In this document: positions 18,864 to 27,337 of the stretch, piece by piece
How the letters are laid out: each line of letters opens with the position of its first letter
Numbering within the stretch: the first letter of the stretch is position 1
DNA from: Kineosporia babensis
GTDB lineage: Bacteria; Actinomycetota; Actinomycetes; Actinomycetales; Kineosporiaceae
Length of the DNA stretch: 64,000 nt
Assembly: GCF_021129305.1 (NCBI RefSeq)
Contig: NZ_JAJOMB010000002.1
Coordinates: forward strand, 124,001 to 188,000
Direction of reading: 5' to 3'
Made by a program: the position numbers and the translations under genes
Notes under the pieces: generated by a model
The model's database searches: none
Told to the model about the DNA's origin: nothing
Seen by the model: only the letters and a program-made list of their open reading frames with translations

Positions 18864-18907
18864 TCCCGGTTGGCTCAATCTGAGACGGTTGTCAGCTACC
18901 TTCACTG

Positions 18908-18926
18908 TTAGGTTAGGCATACCTCA
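18908..18926. promoter_or_regulatory. IdeR/DtxR-type iron box
   Basis: TTAGGTTAGGCATACCTCA matches 16 of 19 positions of the classical iron box TTAGGTTAGGCTAACCTAA. It lies 20 bp before the start of a siderophore-interacting protein gene, exactly where an iron-dependent repressor would block transcription. The match is a direct reading; binding is inferred. Confidence 0.88.
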
Positions 18927-18946
18927 CTTTGGAAGGTGGTACCCAC

Positions 18947-19822
18947 ATGTCCATGGCTTCGCGCATGGCCGAAGGGGTCCGGAATCGGGTCGGTGGCCGC
19001 GGCGAGGGCCGTGGCGGCGCGACCCTGACCATCAAGGTCGCCCGTACCGAGCAGCTCAGCCCGACCATGGTCCGGGTCGTCTTCACCGGTGACGACCTGG
19101 CCCAGTTCGAGATGAACGAGTTCAGCGACGCCTACGTCAAGCTGATCTACCCGCGGGCCGGTGTCGAGTACCCCTCGCCGCTGGACATGAAGGTGATCCG
19201 CCAGACGCTGCCGCAGGAACAGTGGCCGCAGAACCGGACCTACACGGTGCGTCGCTGGGACGCCGCCGCCAACGAGTTGACCATCGACTTCGTGGTGCAC
19301 GGGGACGAGGGGCTGGCCGGTCCCTGGGCCCGCGACGCCCAGCCCGGTGACGAGATCTGGCTGGCCGGCCCGGGCGGCGGCTACTCGCCCGACCACTCTG
19401 CCGACTGGTATCTGCTGGCCGGGGACGAGAGCGCGCTGCCGGCCATCGCGGCCTCGCTCGAGGCGCTGCCGTCGGACGCGGTCGGCCACGCGCTGATCGA
19501 GATCCACGATCCGGCCTCGGAGCTGAAGCTCACCGCCCCGGCCGGCGTGGAGGTCAGCTGGCTGCTCGACACCGAGCGGGCGCCCGGAACCGTTCTGGTC
19601 GAGGCGCTGACCGCGCTCACGTTCAAGGAGGGCAAGGTGCACGCGTTCGTCCACGGCGAAGCGGCCGCGGTGCGTGACCTGCGCCGGTTCCTCAAGCGTG
19701 AGCGCGGGGTCAAGCAGGCCATGCTGTCGATCTCCGGCTACTGGCGGATCGGCGCCAACGACGAGGAGTGGCGCGCGGTCAAGGGCGACTGGAACCAGCA
19801 GATCGAGCAGTCCGAGGGCTGA
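18947..19822 (+). CDS. Siderophore-interacting FAD/NAD(P)H ferric reductase
   Basis: About 291 residues from ATG 18947 (GGAAGG upstream). It belongs to the SIP/ViuB family that reduces iron in ferric siderophores in the cytosol. Visible marks: an FAD-binding barrel with RTYTVRRWD (about 92-100) and FVVHGDEGLAGPWA, then the NAD(P)H part with the conserved AGDESALPAI and a C-terminal GVKQAMLSISGYWRIG. The iron box at 18908 predicts induction under iron limitation through an IdeR-like repressor. It is a single gene convergent with the next, with only four bases between the two stops. No siderophore biosynthesis genes lie in the window. Confidence 0.93.
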   Translation: MSMASRMAEGVRNRVGGRGEGRGGATLTIKVARTEQLSPTMVRVVFTGDDLAQFEMNEFSDAYVKLIYPRAGVEYPSPLDMKVIRQTLPQEQWPQNRTYTVRRWDAAANELTIDFVVHGDEGLAGPWARDAQPGDEIWLAGPGGGYSPDHSADWYLLAGDESALPAIAASLEALPSDAVGHALIEIHDPASELKLTAPAGVEVSWLLDTERAPGTVLVEALTALTFKEGKVHAFVHGEAAAVRDLRRFLKRERGVKQAMLSISGYWRIGANDEEWRAVKGDWNQQIEQSEG

Positions 19823-19826
19823 TCCT

Positions 19827-21491
19827 TCACCGCAGGCGGCGGGTGGTCGCGTCGACCACCCGCAGCCAGCGGTAGCCGTAGCGGCCCAGAGAGACTTCGG
19901 CGCGCCCGCCCTCGTCCGTTGTCTGGTTGTCGGTCCCGAGGAGATCGAGCAACTGCGCATTGGAGACGTCCGTGCCCAGGTCGAGCGGCACGCTCACCTC
20001 TTCGGGGCTGAAATTGTGGACGGCCAGCAGGGTTTCGTCCTGCCAGCGGACCTGGTGCGCGAACACGGCTCGGTGCGGTTGCTCCAGCACGGCGAAGTCG
20101 CCCCAGCCCAGCTCCGGGCTGTTGCGGTAGCGCGAGATCAGCTGGCGCACGAAGTTCAGCAGGCTGTCCGGGTCGGCGCGCTGGGCCTCCACATTGACCT
20201 GCTGCGGGCCGTAGGCGCCGGCCACGACCGGCGCGGCCAGTTCATTGGCGCTGCGGGAGAACCCGGCCTGAGCCTCGCTGGTCCACTGCATCGGGGTGCG
20301 TACGGCATTGCGGTCCCCGACATCCAGGTTCTCGCCCATGCCGATCTCCTCGCCGTAGAACAGCACCGGCGTGCCGGGCAGGGCGAAGAGCAGGCTGTAG
20401 ACCATCCGGATCCGGTCCCGGTCGCCGTCCAGCATCGGGGGAAGCCGGCGGATCAGACCCCGGCCGAAGATCTGCATGCGTTCTTCCGGGCCGAACGCGT
20501 CGAACACCTCTTGCCGTTCGGACTCGCTGAGCTTGTCCAGGGTCAGCTCGTCGTGGTTGCGCACGAACGTTCCCCACTGGCACTCGCCCGGGATGGGCGG
20601 GCGGCTCTGTAGCGCCTTGGCCAGGGGTTCGGCGTCCTGCCGGGCCAGCGCCAGGTACATGTTCTGCATGGTGATGAAGTCGAACTGCAGCGTCAGTTCG
20701 CCCCCTTGTGCGCCCCCGAAGAACTCCAACTGCTGCTCGTAGGGCACGTTCACCTCGCCCAGCAGGATCGCGTCGCCGGTGCGCCGGTTCAGGAATGCCC
20801 GAAGGTGCCGCACCACCTCGTGCGGATCGGGCAGTTCCTCGGGTGACTCGCCCAGCGGGTCGATGAAGAACGGGACGGCGTCCACCCGGAACCCGGACAC
20901 CCCCAGCGCCAGCCAGAAGCCGACGATCCGGGCGATCTCGTCGCGCACCGCCGGGTTGGTGACGTTCAGGTCGGGCTGGTGCCGGTAGAAGTGGTGCAGG
21001 TAGTACTGGCCGGTCGGCTCGTCCAGGGTCCAGACGCTGTCCTCCTGGTCGGGGAAGACCGGCGCGGGCTCGTTCTCCGGCTTCTCGTCCACCCAGACGT
21101 ACCAGTCACGGTACTTGCTGTCCCGGGAGCGGCGCGCCTGCACGAACCAGGGGTGCTGGTCAGAGGTGTGATTGACGACCAGGTCGACGATCACTCGGAT
21201 GCCCCGGTCGTGTGCCGTCCGGATCGCCTCGACCAGATCGCCGTGCGTGCCCAGCCGGGGATCGACGCCGTAGAAGTCGGTGATGTCGTAGCCGTCGTCC
21301 CGGTCGGGGGTGGGGTAGAAGGGCATCAGCCACAGGCAGGTGATGCCGAGCTCGGCCAGGTAGTCGATGCGCTGGGCGAGACCGGCGAAGTCACCGGTGC
21401 CGTCGTCGTTCCAGTCCAGGAATGTCTCGACATCGAGACAATAGACCACCGCTGTTTTCCACCATAGGTCCGCCGTGTCCGTGATCCGCAT
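19827..21491 (-). CDS. GH13 trehalose-synthase-like enzyme
   Basis: 554 residues. The order and spacing of motifs match the TreS branch of GH13: WWKTAVVYCLDVETFLD at the start, DLVVNHTSDQHPWF (region I), GVSGFRVDAVPFFID with the nucleophile Asp (II), ILLGEVNVPYEQ with Glu (III), FVRNHDELTLDKL (IV), and MGENLDVGDRNAVRTPMQW. TreS interconverts maltose and trehalose; this copy is more divergent in the N-terminus and may be an alpha-glucosyltransferase or hydrolase of related specificity. No maltokinase domain or pep2 gene is attached, unlike in many actinomycetes. The C-terminal beta domain is complete. Confidence 0.85.
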   Translation of the reverse strand: MRITDTADLWWKTAVVYCLDVETFLDWNDDGTGDFAGLAQRIDYLAELGITCLWLMPFYPTPDRDDGYDITDFYGVDPRLGTHGDLVEAIRTAHDRGIRVIVDLVVNHTSDQHPWFVQARRSRDSKYRDWYVWVDEKPENEPAPVFPDQEDSVWTLDEPTGQYYLHHFYRHQPDLNVTNPAVRDEIARIVGFWLALGVSGFRVDAVPFFIDPLGESPEELPDPHEVVRHLRAFLNRRTGDAILLGEVNVPYEQQLEFFGGAQGGELTLQFDFITMQNMYLALARQDAEPLAKALQSRPPIPGECQWGTFVRNHDELTLDKLSESERQEVFDAFGPEERMQIFGRGLIRRLPPMLDGDRDRIRMVYSLLFALPGTPVLFYGEEIGMGENLDVGDRNAVRTPMQWTSEAQAGFSRSANELAAPVVAGAYGPQQVNVEAQRADPDSLLNFVRQLISRYRNSPELGWGDFAVLEQPHRAVFAHQVRWQDETLLAVHNFSPEEVSVPLDLGTDVSNAQLLDLLGTDNQTTDEGGRAEVSLGRYGYRWLRVVDATTRRLR

Positions 21492-21668
21492 GATTGCCGT
21501 TTATCACTTCTGGGCAACATCCGCGTTTTCACTTCCCGGTCCTCAGCGAAGTTCATTCGGTGGGCGTACTGTGGGTGTTGCGGTCATTGGAGATACGCGT
21601 CCATTGCGGATTGGCGCCATCTCCCGGCAGACCGTGACGATAGAGAAGGAGATGGGGGTCAACCCACG

Positions 21669-21989
21669 ATGGACCCGACACAGTTGGTCGACGAAGCGCT
21701 CCGCCGCTTCACCGTCATGCAGGCCGCGCAGGTTTCCGGTGCCGCCGCGATCGAGCAGCCGGCCCTGGTAGCCACGTTCCAGCACCTCGCCAAGCTTGAC
21801 GGGTGGGCGAAGATCGCCATCGACCGCCTGGTCGCAGACCCTGAGAACGCCCGGGCCGCAGCCGATCTCCGGCAGAGCATGAACCAGGCGGTGCGCCTGC
21901 ACCCGCAGTTCATGCGCACGCTGTCCGAGGTCTGCGCCACGACGGGATCGGCGCTCCCGCCGAAGGTCCCGGCACCCGGCCAGGCGTAA
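21669..21989 (+). CDS. Small helical protein, unknown
   Basis: 106 residues from ATG 21669, with AGGAGATGGGGG upstream. It is almost wholly helical, Ala-rich, without signal peptide or membrane segment, and contains no catalytic motif. Sequence features: repeated hydrophobic heptads (LVDEALRRFTVMQAAQ; LAKLDGWAKIAIDRLV) that could form a helical bundle. Followed directly by a very strong hairpin (22007-22048). The upstream 178 bp separates it from the divergent trehalose-synthase-like gene. Family not recognised. Confidence 0.65.
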   Translation: MDPTQLVDEALRRFTVMQAAQVSGAAAIEQPALVATFQHLAKLDGWAKIAIDRLVADPENARAAADLRQSMNQAVRLHPQFMRTLSEVCATTGSALPPKVPAPGQA

Positions 21990-22006
21990 GGGCGCGTCCT
22001 GATTTG

Positions 22007-22048
22007 AGAAAGGCTGTCCGGACAATTACCTGTCCGGACAGCCTTTCT
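22007..22048 (+). terminator. Strong terminator-like hairpin
   Basis: Perfect inverted repeat of at least 18 bp, GAAAGGCTGTCCGGACA / TGTCCGGACAGCCTTTC plus an outer A-T pair, with loop ATTACC, then TGTTG. It lies 17 bases after the small helical protein's stop. Each arm itself contains the palindrome TGTCCGGACA, so it could alternatively be two tandem operator sites. Confidence 0.85.
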
Positions 22049-22876
22049 GTTGCATTGAACGTCGTTCGCATTTCTTCGGACGGTTGATCTTGCTGCGCTT
22101 TGCTGCACGCTTATGAACCCTGCGTGACGTATTGCCGGTCCCCGCCCAGCCATTTCCCGGGTATTCACCGGCGCGCAATGTATCCGCCCGATCGCTCGTC
22201 CGGGGTAATTCCTGAGGCCGGTGCGCCACGGGTTCACCAATTCCGGCGCCGGTCAACCGTCCCCACCGTTCAGCGCTTTTGTGCCCGCTCGACATTGCCA
22301 CTCCACCGCCTCGATCGCTAAGGCCAGTCGAACTCCTGAGCCACGCCGAAGCCCAGTTCCTGCTCGTCCGGACCGGCCCAGGCTGCGGCTTGTTGCTGCT
22401 CCTGGCTCGTACTCCTTGCGGCACCCTCACTGCCCTCGCCGGCTTGCTGCCCTCCTGCTCACTGCCTCGCACGGTCGCCTGCCGACGGGCAAAAAGTACT
22501 GCCCGCGATGTGTACGGATGAGACATTCGGTGCCATGTGTACACAGCGGCGAGAGTTGGGTCCGGTGGCGGCACGGCGTCCGCACCTCATGCTGAACTTG
22601 GTGCGGCGGCCACGAACGGGAACTCTCGCGTGGCCACGGATCGCGCGATTCGCCTGAGGCCCGACCGCGTCCCCATTTTTTGATCCCTTTCAGAGCAAAA
22701 ACTTGAAGACGTTGTGGGCCAGCGGGTTTGACATGTCCAGTTGTCTGGACAATCGAGAGTGAGTGCGACGTCACATCCCCGATCGGCCATCGGCGTGCCC
22801 GCAATCGCGGTTAATGGAGATGGCGGCGCGACCGCCGCCTCGCGCAGGCGCGGAGGAAACCGGACGAAAGGCCCTG
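22049..22876. other. Long gene-free region
   Basis: Between the hairpin at 22048 and the small gene at 22877 no credible coding region was seen: open frames on both strands are short, lack ribosome binding sites and have mixed, non-actinomycete codon patterns. It holds a perfect dyad TGTCCAG-TTGT-CTGGACA at 22734-22751 and a lower-GC patch around 22660-22720. It might encode a non-coding RNA or be the remains of a decayed gene; nothing in the sequence decides this. Confidence 0.5.
22734..22751. promoter_or_regulatory. Operator-like dyad TGTCCAG/CTGGACA
   Basis: Perfect 7-bp arms with a four-base spacer, about 125 bp upstream of the 64-residue protein gene. The half-sites resemble the TGTCCGGACA palindromes in the hairpin at 22007-22048. 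A binding site for a dimeric regulator is plausible but unproven. Confidence 0.4.
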
Positions 22877-23071
22877 ATGATCAGCAATCTGCGCACCCAG
22901 CTCGCCGAGCGACGGATGGTTCGGCAGCGTTCCCGCAAACTGGCCGATGAACTGGCCAGTTACAGCACCCCGGCCGAGCGCCAGGAACTGGACGCGATTC
23001 TCAGCCGGCACACCGAGGCCGAGATCGCCGAACTGGAAAGCCTTCTCAACAGTCAGGCGATCCGCCGGTAA
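22877..23071 (+). CDS. Short helical/coiled-coil protein
   Basis: 64 residues starting MISNLRTQLAERR. It is basic at the N-terminus and acidic at the C-terminus, fully helical with a heptad-like pattern, and contains no Cys or Trp. Choice of ATG 22877 rests on the GAAAGG five bases upstream and on the sharp change of codon pattern here; in-frame extension upstream lacks coding character. A terminator follows the stop. Similar short proteins are common in actinomycetes, without known function. Confidence 0.65.
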   Translation: MISNLRTQLAERRMVRQRSRKLADELASYSTPAERQELDAILSRHTEAEIAELESLLNSQAIRR

Positions 23072-23142
23072 GTTCGGCCGAAGGTCGATGCAGGACAACT
23101 GAATCCACGCGGCGCGCCAGTGACGCAGCGCCCATGATGATG

Positions 23143-23176
23143 CGGCGACACGAAGACGTGTCGCCGTTGTTGTTTT
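23143..23176 (+). terminator. Rho-independent terminator
   Basis: Perfect 10-bp stem CGGCGACACG / CGTGTCGCCG with tetraloop AAGA, followed by TTGTTGTTTT. A textbook intrinsic terminator for the 64-residue protein gene; convergent GNAT gene ends 18 bases away. Confidence 0.92.
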
Positions 23177-23193
23177 GCCGGCTGCCGTTTTCG

Positions 23194-23613
23194 TCAGCCG
23201 GGCAGATCCTTCTGCAGGTGGACCCGGGCGTGCCCGGCCGGAAATCCCTCGGTTCGGGCGGTTTCGGTGTACCCGTGCCGCCGGTAGAAATCCGGGGCCT
23301 GAAAAGTGAATGATGACAGGACGATCCGGGTGCAACCGCGTGCGACCGCCTCCTTCTCGGCGGCTTGCAGGAGCCGGCTGCCCCAGCCCTCGGTGCGCCG
23401 ATCGGCGCGCACCCACAGCATGGCGATCTCGCAGATGCGGCCCCAGGTCGCTCCGGTGAGACCCGCTACCAGGTCACCGTTCTCGTCCTCGGCCCGGACC
23501 GACAGCTCCTGCTCGTTGTGCTCACCCGTGGCCTCGCGGTTGAAGACAGCCAGTTCCTGGTCGATCCGCTCGGCCAGCCCGGAGTCGGCGGCGCCTACCG
23601 TCAGGTGCGTCAT
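23194..23613 (-). CDS. GNAT-family N-acetyltransferase
   Basis: 139 residues. The GNAT acetyl-CoA-binding region is seen as MLWVRADRRTEGWGSRLLQAAEKEAVARG (RRTEGWGS gives the Q/RxxGxG/A loop), followed by the C-terminal motif FYRRHGYTE, typical for small single-domain acetyltransferases. The substrate cannot be derived. Neighbours give no hint: the upstream gene is lpd on the same strand, separated by a hairpin, so it is probably transcribed alone. Confidence 0.88.
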   Translation of the reverse strand: MTHLTVGAADSGLAERIDQELAVFNREATGEHNEQELSVRAEDENGDLVAGLTGATWGRICEIAMLWVRADRRTEGWGSRLLQAAEKEAVARGCTRIVLSSFTFQAPDFYRRHGYTETARTEGFPAGHARVHLQKDLPG

Positions 23614-23638
23614 CGCAGCAACCTAGCCCGCCCAGCAC

Positions 23639-23671
23639 AACGGCCGCGACCCGGAGCAGGTCGCGGCCGTT
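23639..23671 (-). terminator. Hairpin terminator of lpd
   Basis: Perfect 13-bp stem AACGGCCGCGACC / GGTCGCGGCCGTT with a seven-base loop, 12 bases past the lpd stop on the minus strand. No T-tract; a GC-type terminator, as common in high-GC genomes. Confidence 0.85.
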
Positions 23672-23682
23672 CGGGACGGAAC

Positions 23683-25089
23683 TCAGAAGTTGATCATGTG
23701 CCCGGCCAGGCCGTGCACCGCTTCCTTGACGGCCTCGCTGAGCGTGGGGTGAGCGTGCACGTTGCGGGCGATCTCGTGCACCGTCAGGTCCCACTGCTGG
23801 GCCAGGGTCAGCTCGGGCAGCAGCTCGGTGACCTCGGGGCCGATCAGGTGCCCGCCGATCAGCTCGCCGTACTTGGCGTCGGCGATCAGCTTCACGAAGC
23901 CGACCGGCTCGGCCAGGCCGTGCGCCTTGCCGTTGGCGGTGAACGGGAACTTGGAGACCTTGACGTCGTAACCCTTTTCGCGGGCCTGGGCCTCGGTGTA
24001 GCCGAAGCTGGCGACCTGCGGGCTGCAGAACGTGGCGCGCGGGACCATGGCGTAGTCCAGCGTCATCGTCTCGGCCTCGGCGATGGTCTCCGCGGCGATG
24101 ATGCCCTGCGACTCGGCCACGTGGGCCAGCATCAGCTTGGCGGTGACGTCACCGATCGCGTAGATCCCGGGCACGTTGGTGCGCATGTGGTCGTCGACCT
24201 CGATGGCGCCGCGCTCGGTCAGCTTCACACCGGTGTTCTCCAGGCCGTAGCCCTTCGTCCGGGGCACGAAACCGATGGCCTGCATGACCTTCTCGGTCTC
24301 CAGGACCTGCTGCTTGCCGTCCTTGGTGACGGTGACCTTGACCGGGCCCGCGCCGTCCTCGATCGAGTCCACCCGGGTACCGGTCAGCAGCTTGATGCCG
24401 GCCTTCTTGTACCGCTTGGCCAGCTCGGCCGAGACGTCCGCGTCCTCCAGCGGCAGGATCCGGTCGAGGAACTCGACGATCGTGACGTCCACGCCGTAGT
24501 TGCTCAGCACGTAGGCGAACTCGATGCCGATCGCGCCGGCCCCGGCGATGATGATGCTCTTGGGCAGTTCGGCGGTCATGATCTGCTCTTCGTACGTCAC
24601 CACCCGCTCGGACAGCGACGTGCCGGGCAGCAACCGGGTGGTGGCCCCGGCCGCGATGATCGCGTTGTCGAAGGTGACCGTGTCCTGGCCACCGTCGTTC
24701 AGCTTGACCTGCAGGGTGTGCGCGTCGACGAACGTGCCCCAGCCGTTCAGCTCGTCGATGCCGTTCTTCTTCATCAGGAAGTGGACGCCCTTGACCCGGC
24801 CGTCCGCCACCGACCGGCTGCGCTGGAAGGCAGCCTTGAAGTCGAACGTGACCGAACCCTCGACCTGGATGCCGAACGTCTTGGCATCGTGCTGGAAGGT
24901 GTGCGCCAGATCGGCGTTGCGCAGCAGCGCCTTGGACGGGATGCAGCCCACGTTCAGGCAGACTCCGCCCCAGTACTTGCTCTCGACGATGGCCACCCGC
25001 TTGCCGAGTTGTGCCGCACGGATGGCGGCGACATACCCGCCCGGGCCGGCTCCCATAACGATGACGTCGTAATGACCAGGCATGTCCAC
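23683..25089 (-). CDS. lpd: Dihydrolipoyl dehydrogenase (E3)
   Basis: 468 residues. E3 re-oxidises the lipoyl groups of pyruvate and 2-oxoglutarate dehydrogenases. The FAD Rossmann motif [12 protein letters not shown] (10-21), the redox disulfide [15 protein letters not shown] (near 41-55), the NAD motif [12 protein letters not shown] (near 178) and the C-terminal His-Glu pair in [13 protein letters not shown] are all intact. GTG 25089 is preferred because GGGAGGT lies 11 bases upstream; ATG 25083 is the next choice. E1 and E2 genes are not adjacent, which is normal in actinomycetes. Confidence 0.97.
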   Translation of the reverse strand: MDMPGHYDVIVMGAGPGGYVAAIRAAQLGKRVAIVESKYWGGVCLNVGCIPSKALLRNADLAHTFQHDAKTFGIQVEGSVTFDFKAAFQRSRSVADGRVKGVHFLMKKNGIDELNGWGTFVDAHTLQVKLNDGGQDTVTFDNAIIAAGATTRLLPGTSLSERVVTYEEQIMTAELPKSIIIAGAGAIGIEFAYVLSNYGVDVTIVEFLDRILPLEDADVSAELAKRYKKAGIKLLTGTRVDSIEDGAGPVKVTVTKDGKQQVLETEKVMQAIGFVPRTKGYGLENTGVKLTERGAIEVDDHMRTNVPGIYAIGDVTAKLMLAHVAESQGIIAAETIAEAETMTLDYAMVPRATFCSPQVASFGYTEAQAREKGYDVKVSKFPFTANGKAHGLAEPVGFVKLIADAKYGELIGGHLIGPEVTELLPELTLAQQWDLTVHEIARNVHAHPTLSEAVKEAVHGLAGHMINF

Positions 25090-25332
25090 ACACGTTAGTG
25101 ACCTCCCGCGGCGCCCGCCGCGCAGGTCCCCGTCCGGCGCGGGCGTGGCGTACCCGGCCCGCTCGACGCACCGGCGACCGCGAGCTCAGCGCTTTGTGAC
25201 CGGCGGGTTACTTTCTGGCGTTTTAGTCTTGTGATCTTCGGGTCGGGAATCGCAACATAAGTCTCCTTCCGGTCATTCCGGACGTGTCTCCCTGACATGG
25301 CTCCGCCATCACGTCTGCTGAGAGGACCCACC

Positions 25333-26433
25333 GTGAAACCCAGTCGCCTGCTCGTAGGCACCTGTGTCGCGCTCGCCACTTCCAGCCTCGCCCTGGTCGG
25401 ACTCGCAGGTCCAGCCAGTTCCGCGGTCGCGGATGAGACGAGCGGCACAACCGCGAAGGCCGAGGTGAGTGCCGCCCAGCAGGCCTCGGTCGGCCAGGAC
25501 AAGGCGGCCGACGCACTCGCCGCCCAGCTCGGCAAGGCCGGCGCCGGCGTGTTCTACGAAGGCGGGAAGCTGAAGGCCGCGGTCACCACCACGGGCGCGC
25601 TGAAGGTGGCCGAGGCCGCCGGGGCGAGCGCCGAACTGGTCGAGTACAGCGCCGCCCAGCTGACCTCGGCGACCAAGGAGCTGGACCGGACCGCGCGGAT
25701 CCCCGGCACCTCCTGGGCCGTCGACCCGGCCTCGAACCAGGTCCTGGTCAGCGTGGACAGCACGGTCAAGGGAGCCGACCTGGCCCAGGTGAAGGCAGCG
25801 GTGGCCGATCTCGGCGCCAAGGCCACGCTGGAGCAGGTGCCCGGCAAGTTCACCACCAAGATCAACGGCGGCACCGCGATCTACGGCCCCACCAGCGGCC
25901 GGTGCTCACTCGGTTTCAACGTGCGCCGGGGCACCACCGACTACTTCCTCACCGCCGGGCACTGCGCCGAGGCGATCAGCACCTGGTACGCCGGGGGCAA
26001 CGGCCGCACGCTGATCGGCCGTAACGCCGGCTACTCGTTCCCGGACAACGACTACGCCCTGGTGCAGTACACCGGCACGATCACCCGCGAGGGCACGGTG
26101 AACCTCTACAACGGCACCTCGCAGGACATCGCCAGTGCGGGCACGCCGACCGTGGGCCAGACCGTCTACCGCAGCGGCAGCACCACCGGCGTGCGCAGCG
26201 GCCGGGTCACCGCGCTGAACGCCACGGTCAACTACGACGACGGCACCACGGTTCGCGGCACGATCCGGACCAGCGTGTGCGCCGAGCCCGGCGACAGCGG
26301 CGGTTCGCTCTACGCCGGGACCGTGGCCTACGGGCTGACCTCGGGCGGCAGCGGGAACTGCTCGATCGGCGGGACCACCTATTTCCAGCCGGTCCCGGAG
26401 GCGCTGAGCGCCTACGGGGTGAGCATCTACTGA
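25333..26433 (+). CDS. Secreted S1 serine protease (streptogrisin/alpha-lytic type) with propeptide
   Basis: About 366 residues from GTG 25333 (GAGAGGA six bases upstream). A signal peptide ([21 protein letters not shown], cut near ASSA) is followed by a ~145-residue propeptide that acts as folding chaperone and inhibitor in this family. The mature chymotrypsin fold shows the His in LTAGHC, Asp in DNDYALV and Ser in GDSGGSL; Cys residues near each ([23 protein letters not shown]) fit the two typical disulfides. The enzyme is exported and probably degrades external protein. Two hairpins follow. Confidence 0.95.
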   Translation: MKPSRLLVGTCVALATSSLALVGLAGPASSAVADETSGTTAKAEVSAAQQASVGQDKAADALAAQLGKAGAGVFYEGGKLKAAVTTTGALKVAEAAGASAELVEYSAAQLTSATKELDRTARIPGTSWAVDPASNQVLVSVDSTVKGADLAQVKAAVADLGAKATLEQVPGKFTTKINGGTAIYGPTSGRCSLGFNVRRGTTDYFLTAGHCAEAISTWYAGGNGRTLIGRNAGYSFPDNDYALVQYTGTITREGTVNLYNGTSQDIASAGTPTVGQTVYRSGSTTGVRSGRVTALNATVNYDDGTTVRGTIRTSVCAEPGDSGGSLYAGTVAYGLTSGGSGNCSIGGTTYFQPVPEALSAYGVSIY

Positions 26434-26436
26434 GAT

Positions 26437-26466
26437 GACGGCCCGGGGTAGGGGCCCCGGGCCGTC
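26437..26466 (+). terminator. First hairpin after the protease gene
   Basis: Perfect 12-bp stem GACGGCCCGGGG / CCCCGGGCCGTC four bases after the stop codon, with loop TAGGGG. Likely transcription terminator or mRNA-protecting hairpin. Confidence 0.85.
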
Positions 26467-26487
26467 CCAACCAAGGGGGCCTCGAAC

Positions 26488-26535
26488 GTGAGGACGCCGG
26501 TGAACCCTGACCACCGGCGTCCTCACTTCACTTTT
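26488..26535 (+). terminator. Second terminator after the protease gene
   Basis: Perfect 15-bp stem GTGAGGACGCCGGTG / CACCGGCGTCCTCAC followed by TTCACTTTT. Together with the hairpin at 26437 this makes a tandem terminator, consistent with a highly expressed secreted protease. Confidence 0.9.
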
Positions 26536-26602
26536 GCCACTTGCCGGTCTTGTGGATCAAGGTCGGGGTGGGGCGTCGCAGGGGAGGCCTTAGCCTGGAG
26601 AG

Positions 26603-27148
26603 ATGGCAGCGATCCGGTCCGGCGACGAGCCGGGCACCGCCCGCAGCCCGTTGCGGCTGAGGCTCGTCCTGGCCCTTTTCGGCCTGGTCTTCTCGGTGTT
26701 CGCGGTGGGACTGCTGGCCGGCCGGGCCCCGTTGGGTTACGTGCTGTTGTTCGCGGTGATGGGCCTGACTGCCGCGGTGGATGTCGGCGTGGTGCTGCGG
26801 CACCTGCGCCAGGGCCCGCACTTCCAGCCCGGCTCGCAGATTCCTCCCTACCGGGCGGTGAATCCGGATCCGGTGCCGCCCCGGCCCCGCCGCGAGGTGG
26901 ACGAGGGCACCCGGATCCGGCGCTATCTCACCGTGATGGGCAGTTGCCTGGTCCTGGTCGTGCTGGCCTGGGCCGTGGTCCGGCACTACTCGATGCCCGC
27001 CGCGCTGGTGATGAGCGCAGTGGCTGCGGTGCTGCCGCCGGTAGCGGTGATCATCGCCAACTACGGTGTGAATCTTCCTTCGCACGGCGCCGGGACGGGC
27101 CGTACGGACGGATCGGTTCGTCCCCGGGACGGGGGACTGGAAGACTGA
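26603..27148 (+). CDS. Four-helix membrane protein, DUF6343-like N-terminus
   Basis: 181 residues. The start RSGDEPGTARSPLRLRLVLALFGLVF closely resembles the opening of the DUF6343 family of actinobacterial membrane proteins. Hydrophobic segments occupy about 20-40, 44-65, 110-130 and 134-155; a Pro-rich loop separates the two pairs, and the tail is hydrophilic. This looks like two helical hairpins and no catalytic residues. The stop is 190 bp before the next gene. Function unknown. Name assignment is from memory of the family pattern. Confidence 0.7.
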   Translation: MAAIRSGDEPGTARSPLRLRLVLALFGLVFSVFAVGLLAGRAPLGYVLLFAVMGLTAAVDVGVVLRHLRQGPHFQPGSQIPPYRAVNPDPVPPRPRREVDEGTRIRRYLTVMGSCLVLVVLAWAVVRHYSMPAALVMSAVAAVLPPVAVIIANYGVNLPSHGAGTGRTDGSVRPRDGGLED

Positions 27149-27337
27149 TCACGACAACGCCTCATCCGGCGCAACCGACCCAGGGGTCTCATGCGTCAGA
27201 AGCAGGTGCCCTGGTCCGGATCGGAGGCGATCCACAGGGAATTGATCGGACAAAAGCCACACCGATGGGGCGATCCGGTTCGGGTGGATCGCTGCTGTCG
27301 CGTACCGTAGTACCCGGTAGAGGGAAGGAGCGTTGCC

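Noticed and set aside
22026-22574. 182-codon open frame on the minus strand in the gene-free stretch
   Set aside because: No start signal, overlaps the hairpin, odd amino-acid mix (Arg, Ser, Pro) and no recognisable domain.
23365-25098. 577-codon open frame on + strand opposite lpd
   Set aside because: Mirror of the E3 gene; low-complexity sequence without motifs or ribosome binding site.
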